A DNA stretch of 64,000 nucleotides, from assembly GCA_905221605.1 (NCBI GenBank), contig CAJNDS010002143.1, positions 380,061 through 444,060 on the forward strand, in the 5' to 3' direction. Every line of letters starts with the position of its first letter. The first letter of the stretch is position 1. The notes under the pieces are model-generated. The model was not told the origin of the DNA and did not search any database. It saw only the letters and a program-made list of their open reading frames with translations. Positions 61,923 through 64,000 of this stretch are shown piece after piece. Origin of the DNA: Symbiodinium natans (lineage: Eukaryota; Sar; Dinophyceae; Suessiales; Symbiodiniaceae). Position numbers and translations under genes: made by a program.

Positions 61923-63232
61923 TCTCTTCTTCTGCTTCTCATGCACGACTCTCAGCCTCCGCCACCCTGCAATGAGTGCATGACCCGGATGGTGAACTCG
62001 TGCCCAGTCAGCGTAGCTCTGCCAGATGGAAGGGATCTCCGACACAGCCGCATCGTACCAGCCTCGAGCGGCCCGTTACGAAAGCGGGGGGGGGGGTGAA
62101 CTGCTTTGGGCTTATGTTGGCTTTTGCCACCTAGCCATCTGACACTCCCACCCCCGAGCATCTCGTTTACAGGCAGAAAACCAAAAACAATGTCATAAAA
62201 CTTCAAGATTTTCGGCAGCTGAGCCCAGAAGTCACGAAACTAGGAGACACAAGGAATAAAACAGAAAACGAACAATCCCACTTGCCCTTTCACGGATATT
62301 CATGGCCTGGGTAGTCATTGAAGGCTATGACATCGGCCAGGTCGAGGGTCTCGTCTCGCAGCTTGTGCCTGGAGCGGTCAAACTATCTTACATCTATCTT
62401 ACAAAGCAAGCACGAGCCCTCCACTCCAGTGCCTCGAGGCCCAAGACACGAGACGCGAAGGGTCTTTCAACTTTGCGAACTTTGCCAGCTGTTGATACGC
62501 TTCCCTGGAAGCCCCAAGGTTCGCCTCGCCTTCGTTCAGAAAGCCCCAGAGGATGACCTGGAACGCGCTTCGGGGTCACTATGCCTCTGTGTCACATCCT
62601 TTCTCCTTTCAAAGACAGTTCACGTGCGCTCAAGCTACGGCAGCTCGGCCCACACCTCTGAAAATGTGTCAAGCCACGCTGGGGTGGTTGATGGAAGCAT
62701 CGATTGTCTCATCCAGAGCCTTTATTTGCTGGCTCATGAAGAGGGGGTCTTGCAGGTCTTCCAAGCTGGGCTGCCACGCCACCGTCTCCTCCCAAACCAG
62801 CAAACCGTATTCGTCACAGAGGTCCAGGAAGCGCTGGTCCTGGCTGTAGTGGGACCCACGGACAAAGTTTGCACCAAGCTCCTTGAGCAGGTCGACGTCC
62901 TGCTGGAGCTGCTCGTAGGTCATGAAGATGCCCCCCAAGGGGTTGCTCTCGTGCCGGTTCACCCCGAGCAGCATGATGGGCTCGCCATTGATGCGGATCT
63001 GGCCATCCCTGGCCTCCACTCTGCGGAGCCCGAAGCGCACCTCCATCGCATCGACTTGCATCCCCTCTGAAAACAGGACCACCGTGAGCTTGTGGAGGTG
63101 TGGCTGCGAGGGTGTCCACAGGCGTGGCTGCGGGACCTGCTCCGTCCACTGCATCAGCTTACCGACCGGCCGTTCGGGACCCAGGAAGGAATGGTCATCA
63201 AACCGAAGCTTGGCTGCCATGCCTTGTCGCAC
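60409..63232 (-). CDS. Family GH2 glycoside hydrolase (beta-glucuronidase/beta-galactosidase type), 5' partial
   Basis: Hydrolyses terminal beta-linked sugars; the substrate cannot be told from sequence. Exon ~63219-62678 has the end of the beta-sandwich region and the (beta/alpha)8 entry with INGEPIMLLGVNRHESNPLG and GANFVRGSHYSQDQRFLDLC. Exon from 62557 has VILWGFLNEGEA, whose Glu in NEG is the expected acid/base. Exon 62382-62307 has DLADVIAFNDYPG and exon 62062-61985 continues WYDAAVSEIPSIWQSYADW. An exon from 61250 has KAVIIAEAGASG, the expected nucleophile Glu. Later exons give EMWSEDLQAAI (~61.09 kb), GFAGVALWQFADSR (~60.95 kb), LNNKGLLSLSR (~60.66 kb) and HRKLAFEIAKEPEQ up to stop 60409. 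Several joins use GC donors with AG|G acceptors. The N-terminal sugar-binding domain is not found in 63.2-64 kb and probably lies beyond the window. The very 3' end could include one more intron. Confidence 0.88.
61823..61938. repeat. TTC/GTC triplet repeat in GH2 intron
   Basis: About 38 triplets inside the 734-nt intron 61984-61251; minus-strand Arg or Lys runs here are intronic. Confidence 0.93.
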
Positions 63233-63745
63233 AAGAAGACTTGCACCAGGCTAACATTCGCGCGCCGAGGCTACAACTTGTGTTCGTGTTCAAGCTGCGG
63301 CCGCCACAACCTTCTGACAACTTCAGCGTGACCTGCACAGGCAGAAAGAACAGCTGCAACACCGACAGCGTGACCAGATGAAGTTTAGGGCACAGCCTGT
63401 ACGCTGTCATGGCTGCCTCCTTCTCCCACTGGGACCACGGACAGATGAGAAATGTGCTTTGTGGGCTGCGGCAGGATGTGGGCCTGCAGTCAATCTGACT
63501 TCCTTTGCCACGCCCTCTTCTTGTGACAGTGGCAACTGTCGACCAGCCTCGACAGGTCGCAAAAGGCCTGCCGCAATAGTCACAAGGAAAAGAAGCACAA
63601 GCGACAACCCCAGCTCACCCCCACATTCCAGACCGCAGATTCTCTCTTTGCCTCCAACACTTGACTCACTTGACCTACGCCCCATGGAGTTCAAGAATGC
63701 CCAAGCTACAGACATGCGACATCGTGAGACAGCCTTGGCGGCTCA

Positions 63746-63751
63746 CAGACA

Positions 63752-63793
<42 letters not shown>
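63746..63793. repeat. (AC)n microsatellite
   Basis: About 24 CA dinucleotides, upstream of the visible GH2 exons. Confidence 0.95.
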
Positions 63794-63797
<4 letters not shown>

Positions 63798-64000
63798 TGT
63801 ACTGATTGTGGGTTGCATTCTCGACACCGCAGCGTATAAGTGTTTTTGTCCAAACCTGACCTACCCGTGGCTCATGCGCACGCTGACACTGTACAATATA
63901 TTCACGAAGTGTCGGGCTTGACGTGTGATGCGCAACTGCGGTGTGCCATGTTGTGCTTGTAGAAGAAAAAGGTCACGCCGGCACATCTCGGTACTCGAGC

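Noticed and set aside
61742-62045. Poly-Arg and poly-Lys frames
   Set aside because: Triplet repeat inside a GH2 intron.

Overview
This window is nuclear DNA from a eukaryote, most probably a dinoflagellate; I do not name a genus. The grounds are: (i) a complete axonemal dynein heavy chain gene whose 28 introns I could place by protein continuity, with GC, GA and GT donors and acceptors of the form AG|G almost throughout; (ii) every gene I can identify lies on the minus strand, as in a unidirectional dinoflagellate gene array; (iii) many short internal arrays of the TTTAGGG plant/alga-type telomere repeat; (iv) G/C-ending codons and intron-dense, microsatellite-rich spacing. No spliced-leader gene, tRNA or rRNA was seen.

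Layout. 1-14 kb is mostly repeat-rich spacer: TTTAGGG arrays, a 55-bp tandem repeat, a 261-bp higher-order repeat (3537-4562), AT-rich tracts, and only weak coding candidates (8.3-8.9 kb Cys-rich, 11.1-12.6 kb acidic/Ser-rich). 14.7-24 kb holds coding-like minus-strand exons: a coiled-coil protein, an orphan exon, an EF-hand protein (18.28-19.56 kb) and an unrecognised multi-exon gene (20.8-23.9 kb). 24,301-43,255 is the dynein gene: 29 exons, about 4,262 codons, carrying the tail, linker, six AAA modules, stalk and C-terminal domain. Its first exon encodes a tandem HU-like (CCDC81-type) module that appears joined in frame to the dynein tail. 44.6-46.7 kb has two unrecognised candidates. 47.66-48.9 kb encodes a PARP-type ADP-ribosyltransferase. 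52-53.9 kb has exons of a DPD-motif glycosyltransferase-like protein and a PAN/Apple-like module. 55.8-57.6 kb is a coiled-coil gene. 60.4-63.2 kb is a family GH2 glycoside hydrolase whose 5' part probably lies beyond the window edge.

The genes do not form a pathway. The dynein, its HU-like extension and possibly the coiled-coil proteins would act in the flagellum; the PARP, the glycosyltransferase-like protein and GH2 are unrelated neighbours. The two most interesting points are the possible HU-dynein fusion and the quantitative picture of non-canonical splicing (13 GC, 8 GT, 6-7 GA donors in one gene).
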